A stretch of DNA of 64,000 bases from Chitinophaga eiseniae (GTDB lineage: Bacteria > Bacteroidota > Bacteroidia > Chitinophagales > Chitinophagaceae), in NCBI RefSeq assembly GCF_900167135.1, contig NZ_FUWZ01000006.1:124001-188000 (forward strand). The letters run 5' to 3'. The notes under the pieces were generated by a model that was given only the letters and a program-made list of their open reading frames with translations, had not been told where the DNA came from and did no database searches. This document shows positions 51,531-58,656 of this stretch, one piece after another (positions within the stretch are counted from its first letter, which is position 1; each line of letters starts with the position of its first letter). The translations under genes were made by a program, and so were the position numbers.

Positions 51531-51728
51531 ATGAAGCCTTTCGTATATAAATTTTTTATGGTGACTTGCGTTACAGGAATCCTTTGTATCCTTTTGTTTG
51601 CCTGTAACAGCAGTAAGGAGGCTTCCCGCGAAGCAGATTCAGCTGCGGTAACCGTACCCAGGGTAGACAGCACCAGTGTCATGCCAGTGGACAGCACCAT
51701 GACCAAACCGGATACTTCACGCCAGTAA
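51531..51728 (+). CDS. Small lipoprotein
   Basis: A 65-residue ORF with an N-terminal helix and lipobox (GILCILLFACNSSKEAS; Cys near 25) followed by a short polar tail. It reads as a small surface or periplasmic lipoprotein. It has no recognised family and lies divergently from mgtC. A hairpin follows at 51733-51786. It might be related functionally to the second lipoprotein after it, but they share no obvious sequence. Confidence 0.6.
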   Translation: MKPFVYKFFMVTCVTGILCILLFACNSSKEASREADSAAVTVPRVDSTSVMPVDSTMTKPDTSRQ

Positions 51729-51732
51729 AGCC

Positions 51733-51786
51733 TTTAAAGGGATGAAATTTGTTTATACCATGTAACTGTTTATTTCACCCTTTAAA
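51733..51786. repeat. Imperfect hairpin between two small lipoprotein genes
   Basis: TTTAAAGGGATGAAAT (51733-51748) pairs with ATTTCACCCTTTAAA (51772-51786) with one bulge across a 23-nt loop. It has no T-run. Confidence 0.65.
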
Positions 51787-51795
51787 CACTGGACC

Positions 51796-52053
51796 ATGAA
51801 AGTATCTCACCTGCTGTTAGCTGCCGGCATCGCTGTGGCTATGTTGACGGCCTGCGGCAATGGCGCACAAAACAACAATCAGGATTCGATGAACCTGAAC
51901 AGCAGCGGCACTACAGACACAGCCGCTATCATTCCGGACACTGCGCCGGCCGCACAAATTCCTCCGGGAGCCATTAATCCGGGCGAAGATTCAGCCCGCT
52001 TTGGTACCGGCGCCGGAGATTCCTCCAGAAATCCAGGGCACAAATCACAATAA
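51796..52053 (+). CDS. Small Asp/Ser/Gly-rich lipoprotein
   Basis: An 85-residue ORF with signal MKVSHLLLAAGIAVAMLTAC (lipobox LTAC, Cys20) and a polar tail of low complexity (GNGAQNNNQDSMNLNSSGTT, PAAQIPPGAINPGEDS). No family was recognised. The start codon and clear lipobox, and the hairpins before and after the gene, support a real gene. Confidence 0.65.
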   Translation: MKVSHLLLAAGIAVAMLTACGNGAQNNNQDSMNLNSSGTTDTAAIIPDTAPAAQIPPGAINPGEDSARFGTGAGDSSRNPGHKSQ

Positions 52054-52069
52054 CCTGTAGCCCTACTGA

Positions 52070-52113
52070 TGCCTTACTACGGAATAAAAATTGCTTTTAT
52101 CCGAAGTAAGGCA
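52070..52113 (+). repeat. Imperfect hairpin after second lipoprotein
   Basis: TGCCTTACTACGGAATAAAA and TTTTATCCGAAGTAAGGCA pair with one bulge and a mismatch over about 19 bp, loop ATTGC. It lies 16 bp after the lipoprotein stop and may act as its terminator, although the following T-tract is short (ATTCCTTTAT). Confidence 0.65.
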
Positions 52114-52126
52114 TTCCTTTATACAA

Positions 52127-52134
52127 TATATTTG
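52127..52134 (+). promoter_or_regulatory. Candidate -7 promoter element (TATATTTG) of the ABC exporter gene
   Basis: TATATTTG is an exact TAnnTTTG match, 37 bp before the chosen ATG at 52172. No clear -33 element is seen. Confidence 0.55.
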
Positions 52135-52171
52135 CCGGTATATCGTCCCCATTAACAAAGTATATATCCTA

Positions 52172-53953
52172 ATGCAAAATGAAACCACTGCCGCCGTCCC
52201 GGCTCCCAAACCTAGTCTGAAATGGACATCCCTTAAAAAAACCTTTCGTTTGTTCCGTTATGTAAAACCCTATTGGGTTGAATTCGCCCTGGGGTTCGTC
52301 TTTTTGCTGATCTCCAGCCTGGCAGGGCTGGCGTTTCCCCGTCTGTTGGGCGACCTGGTTGATCCCAAAAGTGTCACAGACCTTCTCCATGGCTTCAACA
52401 GAGCAGGGCTGCTGTTGGTGGCAGTCCTGATAGGACAGGCCATCTTTTCTTTTTTCCGCACCATCCTGTTTGTGAACGTCACTGAAAAAACACTGGCGGC
52501 GCTGCGGCAGCATGTGTACAGTCATATGATCCGGCTGCCGATGCGATTTTTCCTGGAAAGAAGGGTGGGAGAGTTAAGCAGCCGTATTTCCTCCGATATC
52601 ACCCTGTTGCAGGACACCTTCACCACCACGCTGGCAGAGTTTATCCGACAGATGGTGATCATCATCGGTGGCGTGATCATTCTGCTGATCACCTCATGGC
52701 AACTGACCGCCTTTATGCTGGCCATTCTGCCCGTGATGATGGTGGCTGCCGTTTTCTTCGGTAAGTTCATCCGGCAGTTCTCCAAACAGGTACAAACGCA
52801 GGTGGCAGCGGCCAACACGGTGGTGGAAGAAACGCTGCAGGGGATTGTGAACGTGAAGGCTTTCGCCAATGAGTTTTTTGAGATAGCCCGGTACCGGCAG
52901 CGTACCAATGAGGCAGCCCGCATCGGCATGAAAAGCGGTAAATACCGCGGAGCCTTCTCTTCCTTTATTATTCTCGGTATTTTCGGCGCCCTGGTGGCGG
53001 TGATCTGGAGAGGGGTGTCAATGGGCATGAGCACGCCCGAGCTGCTGTCATTTATCCTGTATTCGGTATTTATTGGCGGTTCTATCGCAGGGCTGGCGGA
53101 GATATATACCAGCCTGCAGAAAAGCATCGGCGCTACGGAAAATCTTCTTGAAATACTGGATGAACCGGAAGAGGCGATTACGGAAGTTGTGCAGATAGCG
53201 CCGGGCGAGCAGCTGGAGGGACAGATCTCTTTCCGTAATATCTCTTTCCATTATCCATCCCGGCCCGACCTGACCATTCTTGAAAATATTTCCTTTGAGG
53301 TGGAGGAAGACCAGAAAGTGGCGCTGGTAGGCCCCAGCGGCGCAGGTAAGAGCACTATCGTGTCGCTGTTGCTGCGGTTGTACGATCCGGTGGAAGGCCG
53401 CATATTATACGATGGCAAACCGGGTGCTTCCATACCCCTGTCGGTACTTCGCTCTCAGATGGCGGTAGTGCCACAGGACGTGTTCCTTTTCGGAGGCACC
53501 ATCCGTGAGAATATTGCTTATGGCAAGCCGGATGCAACAGACGGGGAAATAGAGGCGGCTGCCCGCCAGGCCAACGCCTGGGAGTTTATCAAACATTTCC
53601 CGCTCGGCCTGGAGACGGTCGTAGGGGAACGGGGCATTCAGCTGTCCGGTGGTCAGCGTCAGCGTATCGCTATCGCAAGGGCGGTACTTAAAAATCCGCG
53701 TATCCTGATCCTCGACGAGGCTACCTCCGCATTGGATTCTGAATCGGAAAGACTGGTACAGGACGCGCTGGATAAACTAATGGAAGGACGTACCTCCATT
53801 GTCATTGCGCATCGCCTGTCTACCATCCGGCAGGCAGATAAAATCATTGTGCTGGACAAAGGGCACATCGTGGAGCAAGGTACCCACGCGGAACTGATAG
53901 GGGTAGACGGAGGGCTGTACCGTATGTTGAGCGAGATGCAGTTCAGCCACTAG
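52172..53953 (+). CDS. ABC exporter, fused permease-ATPase
   Basis: From MQNETTAAVPAPKPSLKWTS at 52172 the product has 593 residues. Six-helix transmembrane domain (about 30-320) and ABC ATPase domain (about 355-593): Walker A GPSGAGKST, Q-loop VVPQDVFLFGGT, signature QLSGGQRQRIAIARA, Walker B RILILDEATSALD and a switch His in VIAHRLSTIRQADK. It resembles MsbA/lipid- or drug-exporting half-transporters that work as homodimers. The substrate is unknown. The longer frame from 52091 begins upstream of the promoter box and was rejected. Confidence 0.93.
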   Translation: MQNETTAAVPAPKPSLKWTSLKKTFRLFRYVKPYWVEFALGFVFLLISSLAGLAFPRLLGDLVDPKSVTDLLHGFNRAGLLLVAVLIGQAIFSFFRTILFVNVTEKTLAALRQHVYSHMIRLPMRFFLERRVGELSSRISSDITLLQDTFTTTLAEFIRQMVIIIGGVIILLITSWQLTAFMLAILPVMMVAAVFFGKFIRQFSKQVQTQVAAANTVVEETLQGIVNVKAFANEFFEIARYRQRTNEAARIGMKSGKYRGAFSSFIILGIFGALVAVIWRGVSMGMSTPELLSFILYSVFIGGSIAGLAEIYTSLQKSIGATENLLEILDEPEEAITEVVQIAPGEQLEGQISFRNISFHYPSRPDLTILENISFEVEEDQKVALVGPSGAGKSTIVSLLLRLYDPVEGRILYDGKPGASIPLSVLRSQMAVVPQDVFLFGGTIRENIAYGKPDATDGEIEAAARQANAWEFIKHFPLGLETVVGERGIQLSGGQRQRIAIARAVLKNPRILILDEATSALDSESERLVQDALDKLMEGRTSIVIAHRLSTIRQADKIIVLDKGHIVEQGTHAELIGVDGGLYRMLSEMQFSH

Positions 53954-53957
53954 CGGG

Positions 53958-54431
53958 CTACATATAAGGTTTCATTTCTTCATCGATGTCCTTGCGGAGG
54001 TCCATCAGTTTTTTAGCATAACTCTCCATACTGATCTCATTGGCCGTACGTGGTGTCCATTTAGGCACCGGTATGGTTTTACCGTTATCGTCTACTGCAG
54101 CGAACACCATTACACAGTGTGTGGTTTTCTGTTTGTGCTGTTGCCGCGGATTGCCGGCAAAAACATCAATGGAGATATGCATGCTGGTGTTACCGGTATA
54201 GATGATGGTAGCGGTAATTTCCACCAGGTCGCCGATGGCAATCGGTTTGAAAAAGCGGATGCCGCCTACATATACGGTAACTGCATATTGCCCGCTCCAA
54301 TTGGCGGCACAGGTATAACCCGCCTGGTCTATCCATTTCATCACGGAGCCGCCGTGAACTTTACCGCCAAAGTTAACGTCAGAAGGTTCGGCGAGGAAAC
54401 GCAGGGTAATGGTATGATAAATAGAGTCCAT
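53958..54431 (-). CDS. Acyl-CoA thioesterase, hotdog fold
   Basis: From MDSIYHTITLRFLAEPSDVN at 54431 the protein has 157 residues with the YciA/BFIT-type hotdog signature NFGGKVHGGSVMKWIDQAG (catalytic Asp in the helix) and a C-terminal KPIAIGDLVEITATIIY. It hydrolyses acyl-CoAs; chain length preference is unknown. It converges on the ABC exporter gene with only 4 bp between the stops. A large GCAAAG palindrome lies upstream at 54464. Confidence 0.93.
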   Translation of the reverse strand: MDSIYHTITLRFLAEPSDVNFGGKVHGGSVMKWIDQAGYTCAANWSGQYAVTVYVGGIRFFKPIAIGDLVEITATIIYTGNTSMHISIDVFAGNPRQQHKQKTTHCVMVFAAVDDNGKTIPVPKWTPRTANEISMESYAKKLMDLRKDIDEEMKPYM

Positions 54432-54463
54432 GTAAAGTTGTTTGTAGCACGAATGTAATAAGT

Positions 54464-54622
54464 TCACGCAAAGGCGCAAAGCAGCAAAGCATGCAAAGAT
54501 TTTTTTAAGACTAATAAGAAAGCAAAGGAGCGAAGATCCATCTGGATAGATCTTCGCTCCTTTGCTTTCTTTGTTTCTTATTATTCCCTTTGCGGGCTTT
54601 GCTGCTTTGCTTCTTTGCGTGA
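54464..54622. repeat. Large palindrome built from GCAAAG units (locus 1)
   Basis: TCACGCAAAG (54464-54473) and CTTTGCGTGA (54613-54622) are the outer arms; the inner arms are a perfect 22-bp match: 54517-54538 complementary to 54549-54570 with a 10-nt loop, and GCAAAG or CTTTGC occur repeatedly along it. It fills the gap between the thioesterase start and the outer-membrane receptor's stop, both minus strand. Confidence 0.8.
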
Positions 54623-54623
54623 G

Positions 54624-57119
54624 CTACTCGCCTTTGTCGACGCCGCCCATCTCGTTGTTATTGTCTTTACCGGACCTGTTGTTTTTTCGTTTGAACAGGT
54701 TGTAGTCCATTTTTCCGAAGCGCCAGGTGGCATTGAGGCGAAGCTCGCGGGTAAGGCGTTTACGGTAGTTCTCTGTTTCAGAGAAGGCCGTGCTGGTATA
54801 GCTGAGGTTACGGTCTGAGTTAAAGATGTCGTTCAGCGTGAGGGAAATGGACAGTGCTTTATTTTTCAGCATATCTTTTTTAATACCTGCGTCAATGGAG
54901 TACTGGGGTTTTCTTTCGCCCTGCGGCAGGATCTGGCGGGATTCGTATTCGCCGGTGATCTGCAGGGTAAGGTTCCAGGGCAGTTTGGTATTGCTGTTGA
55001 GTTTCCCGAACCATGTAAAGCCGGAGTTACTGAAATTATTCTCCTGGTTGGCGGCACTGATTTTTGTCTGTGCCAGGTTGACGTTAGCGGTAAGGTCCCA
55101 GTCTTTGGTGAGCTGGCTTCTTACGGTAAACTCAGCGCCAAAGGAGTTGCGGGTGCTGGCGTTGATCGGGTAAGACAGCAGCACTCTTTGCGTTTGTCCG
55201 TTCAGGTTAAGGGTGGTATCTACATAAAAGTCAGTGATGGCATTATCGGTATTGCGGTAGTACAATGATACCAGTACGTTGTGTTTATGTGCGATGTCTT
55301 TCAGGTAAGACAGCTCAAAGGAATTGGTGAATTCCGGGCGCAGGTCCGGGTTGCCGCGGCTGGCATTCTGTCCGCTGTACTCGATGGTGGGCAGCAGATC
55401 GCGGAACCAGGGGCGGCGTATACGGCGGCTGTAGTTGAGTTGCAGCTCATGATCGCCTTTAAATTTCTGGGACAGGAACACGCTGGGGAAAAGGCTGATC
55501 GGGTAGTTGATCTTGTAGGAAGCCTTGTCGCCGAAGCGGGTTTCACCGGAATAGTTGGACTGCTCCGCTCTCAGGCCTGCCTGGTATCCGAAGTTGCCCT
55601 GGGCGCCGCTATAGCTGACATAGCCAGCGTTGATCTGCTCCTGGTAGTGGTAGCTGTTGGACAACGCGGAGTCGATGGTGAACGTACCGCTGGGGTAGTT
55701 CTGCCCGTAGGTGTTGGTAAAGTTGTCGAACTTACGGATGTTGGTGCGCAGGCCCATTTCGATTTTCGATTTATCTGAGAAGGGGCGTACATAGTCCACC
55801 TGTCCGGTGAGATAAGTCGTTTTACCTTCTCCGTTGCCATAGCGGTATTGCGGCTTTACCGGGCTGTTGATGGTATCGCCTTTCAGGTTATAGTATTGCA
55901 GCGAATATTCGGAGCTGTTGTCGCCCGTGGCACGGTTGTAGGTGAGGTCTGCCGTCAGTTCTTCGCCTTCGCGTGCAAAGGTGTGTTTATAGCCCAGCTG
56001 GGTGGAGTAGTTGCGGAACCCGTTTTTGCTGTTGTTGATGCCGGTACCGTAACGGACCAGCTCCCGGTGAATGTCAAATTCGTTCTGGGTCTGATCGTTG
56101 TAACGGTTGAAGTTGCCGCCGGTGATACCCTGGGAAATGGTGAGGGTGTTACGGTTGTCCATGAACCAGTCCACGCCGATACGGCCGTTCTGGAAGTTGC
56201 GGTAAAAATCCCCGTCCTGCAGCTGATCGATGTAATTGGTGGTGTCTGACAGGATATTTTTCCTGGAGAGACGGCTGGTCATAGGGGATTTACGGTTACG
56301 GGTGCCGTAGTTGATGAAGAAGTTGAATTTATCCTGGCGCAGGTTGAAATCGATGCCTGTGTTGGTGCTGCCCAGAGAGGACACGCCGCCGCTGAGCTGT
56401 CCGTTGACCCCTGCTTTTTTATTTTTTTTCAGGACGATGTTTAAGATACCGCTCATCCCTTCTGCATCGTATTTGGCCGACGGATTGGTCACCACTTCGA
56501 TATTGGCGATGGCGTCTGCCGGGATCTGGTCCAGCGTGAGGGTGGTGGGTCGCCCGTCCACGAAGATGGTGGGGGCGCCGTTGCGTACGCTCACATTACC
56601 GTCTATGTCCACACTGACAGAAGGCACCTGTTTCAGTACGTCCGTGGCCGTGCCGCCGATACTGGCGAGGTTCTTTTCCACGTTGAACACCCTTTTGTCA
56701 ATAGCCATGGTAAAGGCTGGTTTCTCACCTACTACATTGACAGCGGCGAGTGACTTTACATTAGGGCGAAGTTTAATATTGCCTGCATCGAGCGTGGTGC
56801 TTTTGGCGTTGAGCTGTGCTGGTTTATAGAAAACTTCATAGCCGATGAAGTTTATTTTCAGGATATATTTTCCGAGCGCGAGGTTTTCGAAGTTAAAATC
56901 ACCGTTGGGTTTGGAAAGCATACCGGTGAGCACGGAGGAATCCGGGCGCAGCAGGGCCACAGAAGCATATTCTACCGGTTTTCCTGTTTGTGCGTCGAGC
57001 AGTTTTCCGTAGATATTTCCGGCATTGCCAGCAGGCGGTTTGTTACCGTGCTGTTGTGCCGTTAATGTCAGGTTAAACAAGAACATCCATCCTGTCAATA
57101 GCAATACAACTTTTCTCAT
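54624..57119 (-). CDS. TonB-dependent-receptor-like outer-membrane beta-barrel protein
   Basis: From MRKVVLLLTGWMFLFNLTLT at 57119 the product has 831 residues: a signal peptide (TLTAQ), a CarboxypepD_reg-like domain (about 30-120; GNIYGKLLDAQTGKPVEYAS), a plug-like part (about 125-240; VFNVEKNLASIGGTATDVLK and IANIEVVTNPSAKYDAEGMS) and a large barrel of the OMP_b-brl family (KLRPNVKSLAAV and many aromatic strands ending in RKNNRSGKDNNNE). It lacks the long SusC barrel and has no SusD neighbour, so it is a non-Sus receptor; the ligand is unknown. A GCAAAG palindrome lies just after its stop. Confidence 0.92.
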   Translation of the reverse strand: MRKVVLLLTGWMFLFNLTLTAQQHGNKPPAGNAGNIYGKLLDAQTGKPVEYASVALLRPDSSVLTGMLSKPNGDFNFENLALGKYILKINFIGYEVFYKPAQLNAKSTTLDAGNIKLRPNVKSLAAVNVVGEKPAFTMAIDKRVFNVEKNLASIGGTATDVLKQVPSVSVDIDGNVSVRNGAPTIFVDGRPTTLTLDQIPADAIANIEVVTNPSAKYDAEGMSGILNIVLKKNKKAGVNGQLSGGVSSLGSTNTGIDFNLRQDKFNFFINYGTRNRKSPMTSRLSRKNILSDTTNYIDQLQDGDFYRNFQNGRIGVDWFMDNRNTLTISQGITGGNFNRYNDQTQNEFDIHRELVRYGTGINNSKNGFRNYSTQLGYKHTFAREGEELTADLTYNRATGDNSSEYSLQYYNLKGDTINSPVKPQYRYGNGEGKTTYLTGQVDYVRPFSDKSKIEMGLRTNIRKFDNFTNTYGQNYPSGTFTIDSALSNSYHYQEQINAGYVSYSGAQGNFGYQAGLRAEQSNYSGETRFGDKASYKINYPISLFPSVFLSQKFKGDHELQLNYSRRIRRPWFRDLLPTIEYSGQNASRGNPDLRPEFTNSFELSYLKDIAHKHNVLVSLYYRNTDNAITDFYVDTTLNLNGQTQRVLLSYPINASTRNSFGAEFTVRSQLTKDWDLTANVNLAQTKISAANQENNFSNSGFTWFGKLNSNTKLPWNLTLQITGEYESRQILPQGERKPQYSIDAGIKKDMLKNKALSISLTLNDIFNSDRNLSYTSTAFSETENYRKRLTRELRLNATWRFGKMDYNLFKRKNNRSGKDNNNEMGGVDKGE

Positions 57120-57544
57120 AATTTCTTTTACTAGCGTCCAACAATTTATAGCGGCGGTAAATTTAGTTGTAATGGCGGAAGAAAAACGTTTTTTTAGGAT
57201 GAAAGGTGTGTCAGAATCCACCACAGTAACATGTTCTGACCTCGGGATCTTACAGAATTCTTTACAGGTAATGGTTTTACAAAGGGTGTGCCTGAAAATC
57301 CACGAGTGTTAAATAGTGTTAAGCTCTCGCAAAGCGGCATAAGACCTGTGCTTTTTTGGTAAGAACGCAAAGCATAAAAAGATATCGGTAAGCTTACAAA
57401 GAAATAACAAGCGATCTCCGGTTCTTTGCGTTCTTACCAAAAAAACGCAGGTCTTATATTCATCTTTGCGAGAAAATGATTTCAATGGTAACAGATAGCT
57501 ACGTATCTTTACAGCCAGCTGTTGCGTTATTTTAATTTTTTTAT
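57120..57544. other. Divergent intergenic region carrying a large palindrome, 425 bp
   Basis: Between the receptor (minus) and the DUF695 gene (plus) the notable element is the palindrome at 57325-57473; the rest is AT-rich and without ORFs I would support. Promoters for both genes should lie here. No TAnnTTTG match was convincing. Confidence 0.5.
57325..57473. repeat. Large palindrome with GCAAAG units (locus 2)
   Basis: Outer arms TCTCGCAAAG/CTTTGCGAGA; middle arms ATAAGACCTG/CAGGTCTTAT; inner arms of 21 bp perfect complementarity (57352-57372 with 57424-57444). It shares GCAAAG with the locus at 54464 and sits in a divergent promoter region, so it is unlikely to be just a terminator. Confidence 0.8.
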
Positions 57545-58303
57545 ATGCATAAGGATTACCGACCGGACTGGGATATTTACACGTGCCATATTGAAGAAAG
57601 TCCAGCAGTAATAGGCCTTGACCTTGATCTGAGACGATTTGCACCATTGAAGGAGAAGCCGAATGCGATATATATTACGGTATACCTGAACAATCCACGG
57701 GAAGACGGATTTCCACAGAACGATGAATTCGCCATTATGGGCGAGATAGAGGACAGCCTGGTAGAACAGCTAACAACCAATCTGGACGCACATTTTGTGG
57801 GCCGTACTTTTTCCAATGGTGTACGCGACTTTTATTTTTATACAGGCGACCTGTTGCTGCATGATAAATTCATTGCGGATGCAATGATCAGGTTCCCGGA
57901 CTACCGTTATGACTACGGGGTAAAGGAAGATAATAACTGGGAGCTCTATTTCGACTTCCTGTTTCCCGACGTGTATGAATTTCAGCGTATTCAAAACAGG
58001 AAAGTATTGCGGATGCTGCGTCAGCATGGCGACATGTCAGAGCGGGAGCGTCCTATTGAGCACTGGATTCATTTCAGAACAGAAGAAGACAAGGCTACCT
58101 ACTGGGAGCATATCCGTGAGAACGGTTTTGAGATTGCCCATGACATGAAGAATGACAATCCTGAATTTCCGTTCAAATTATGTGTGTCGCGGTCAGACAA
58201 GGCCAGCGAAGCCACGATAGACAGTGTGGTCATGACCCTTTGGGAATTGGCCCAACAGGTGAACGCAGAATATGACGGCTGGGAGACCAGCATCGTAAAA
58301 TAA
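57545..58303 (+). CDS. DUF695 domain-containing protein
   Basis: A 252-residue protein starting MHKDYRPDWDIYTCHIEE. The DUF695 domain (about 10-140) shows PAVIGLDLDLRRFAPLKEKP and FPQNDEFAIMGEIEDSLVEQ, followed by a second region that resembles a Regulator of RNase E B-like family (about 150-252; HWIHFRTEEDKATYWEHIRE, GFEIAHDMKNDN). Function is unknown; RraB-like proteins interact with RNase E, so an RNA-processing link is possible but not shown. A terminator follows at 58310. Confidence 0.85.
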   Translation: MHKDYRPDWDIYTCHIEESPAVIGLDLDLRRFAPLKEKPNAIYITVYLNNPREDGFPQNDEFAIMGEIEDSLVEQLTTNLDAHFVGRTFSNGVRDFYFYTGDLLLHDKFIADAMIRFPDYRYDYGVKEDNNWELYFDFLFPDVYEFQRIQNRKVLRMLRQHGDMSERERPIEHWIHFRTEEDKATYWEHIRENGFEIAHDMKNDNPEFPFKLCVSRSDKASEATIDSVVMTLWELAQQVNAEYDGWETSIVK

Positions 58304-58309
58304 CAAAAG

Positions 58310-58338
58310 CAGGGACCTTGTGGTCCCTGTTTTTTTTG
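58310..58338 (+). terminator. Rho-independent terminator after DUF695
   Basis: CAGGGACC, loop TTGT, GGTCCCTG is followed by a run of eight T. It lies just after the DUF695 stop, before the convergent DUF1328 gene. Confidence 0.93.
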
Positions 58339-58339
58339 T

Positions 58340-58501
58340 TTACTTCCTGAGCAGTCCTGACAACAGAGAGATGAGGAACAGCACCAGGAAAATAAAGAAC
58401 AGTATTTTGGCTATGGAGGCGGCGCCGGCGGCGATTCCGCCGAACCCGAAGATCGCTGCCACAATAGCCACAATAAAGAATATCAATGCCCAACGTAACA
58501 T
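58340..58501 (-). CDS. DUF1328 small membrane protein
   Basis: From MLRWALIFFIVAIVAAIFGF at 58501 the product has 53 residues and matches the DUF1328 family of two-helix small membrane proteins (GGIAAGAASIAKILFFIFL). It is widespread, and its function is unknown. It lies convergent with DUF695, sharing the terminator region. Confidence 0.88.
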   Translation of the reverse strand: MLRWALIFFIVAIVAAIFGFGGIAAGAASIAKILFFIFLVLFLISLLSGLLRK

Positions 58502-58656
58502 AGCAGAAGGTTTTAAGGTGAACAATATATAATACTGGTTGCAATAAGCTTTCTTATCTGCTCTGCTTCATTCAATTATTATTCCGGTCCAGTACAATAA
58601 TTGCATTACACGCAATCCCATTTTTTTTTAATATACTTGTCACCTTCGAGTAACCT

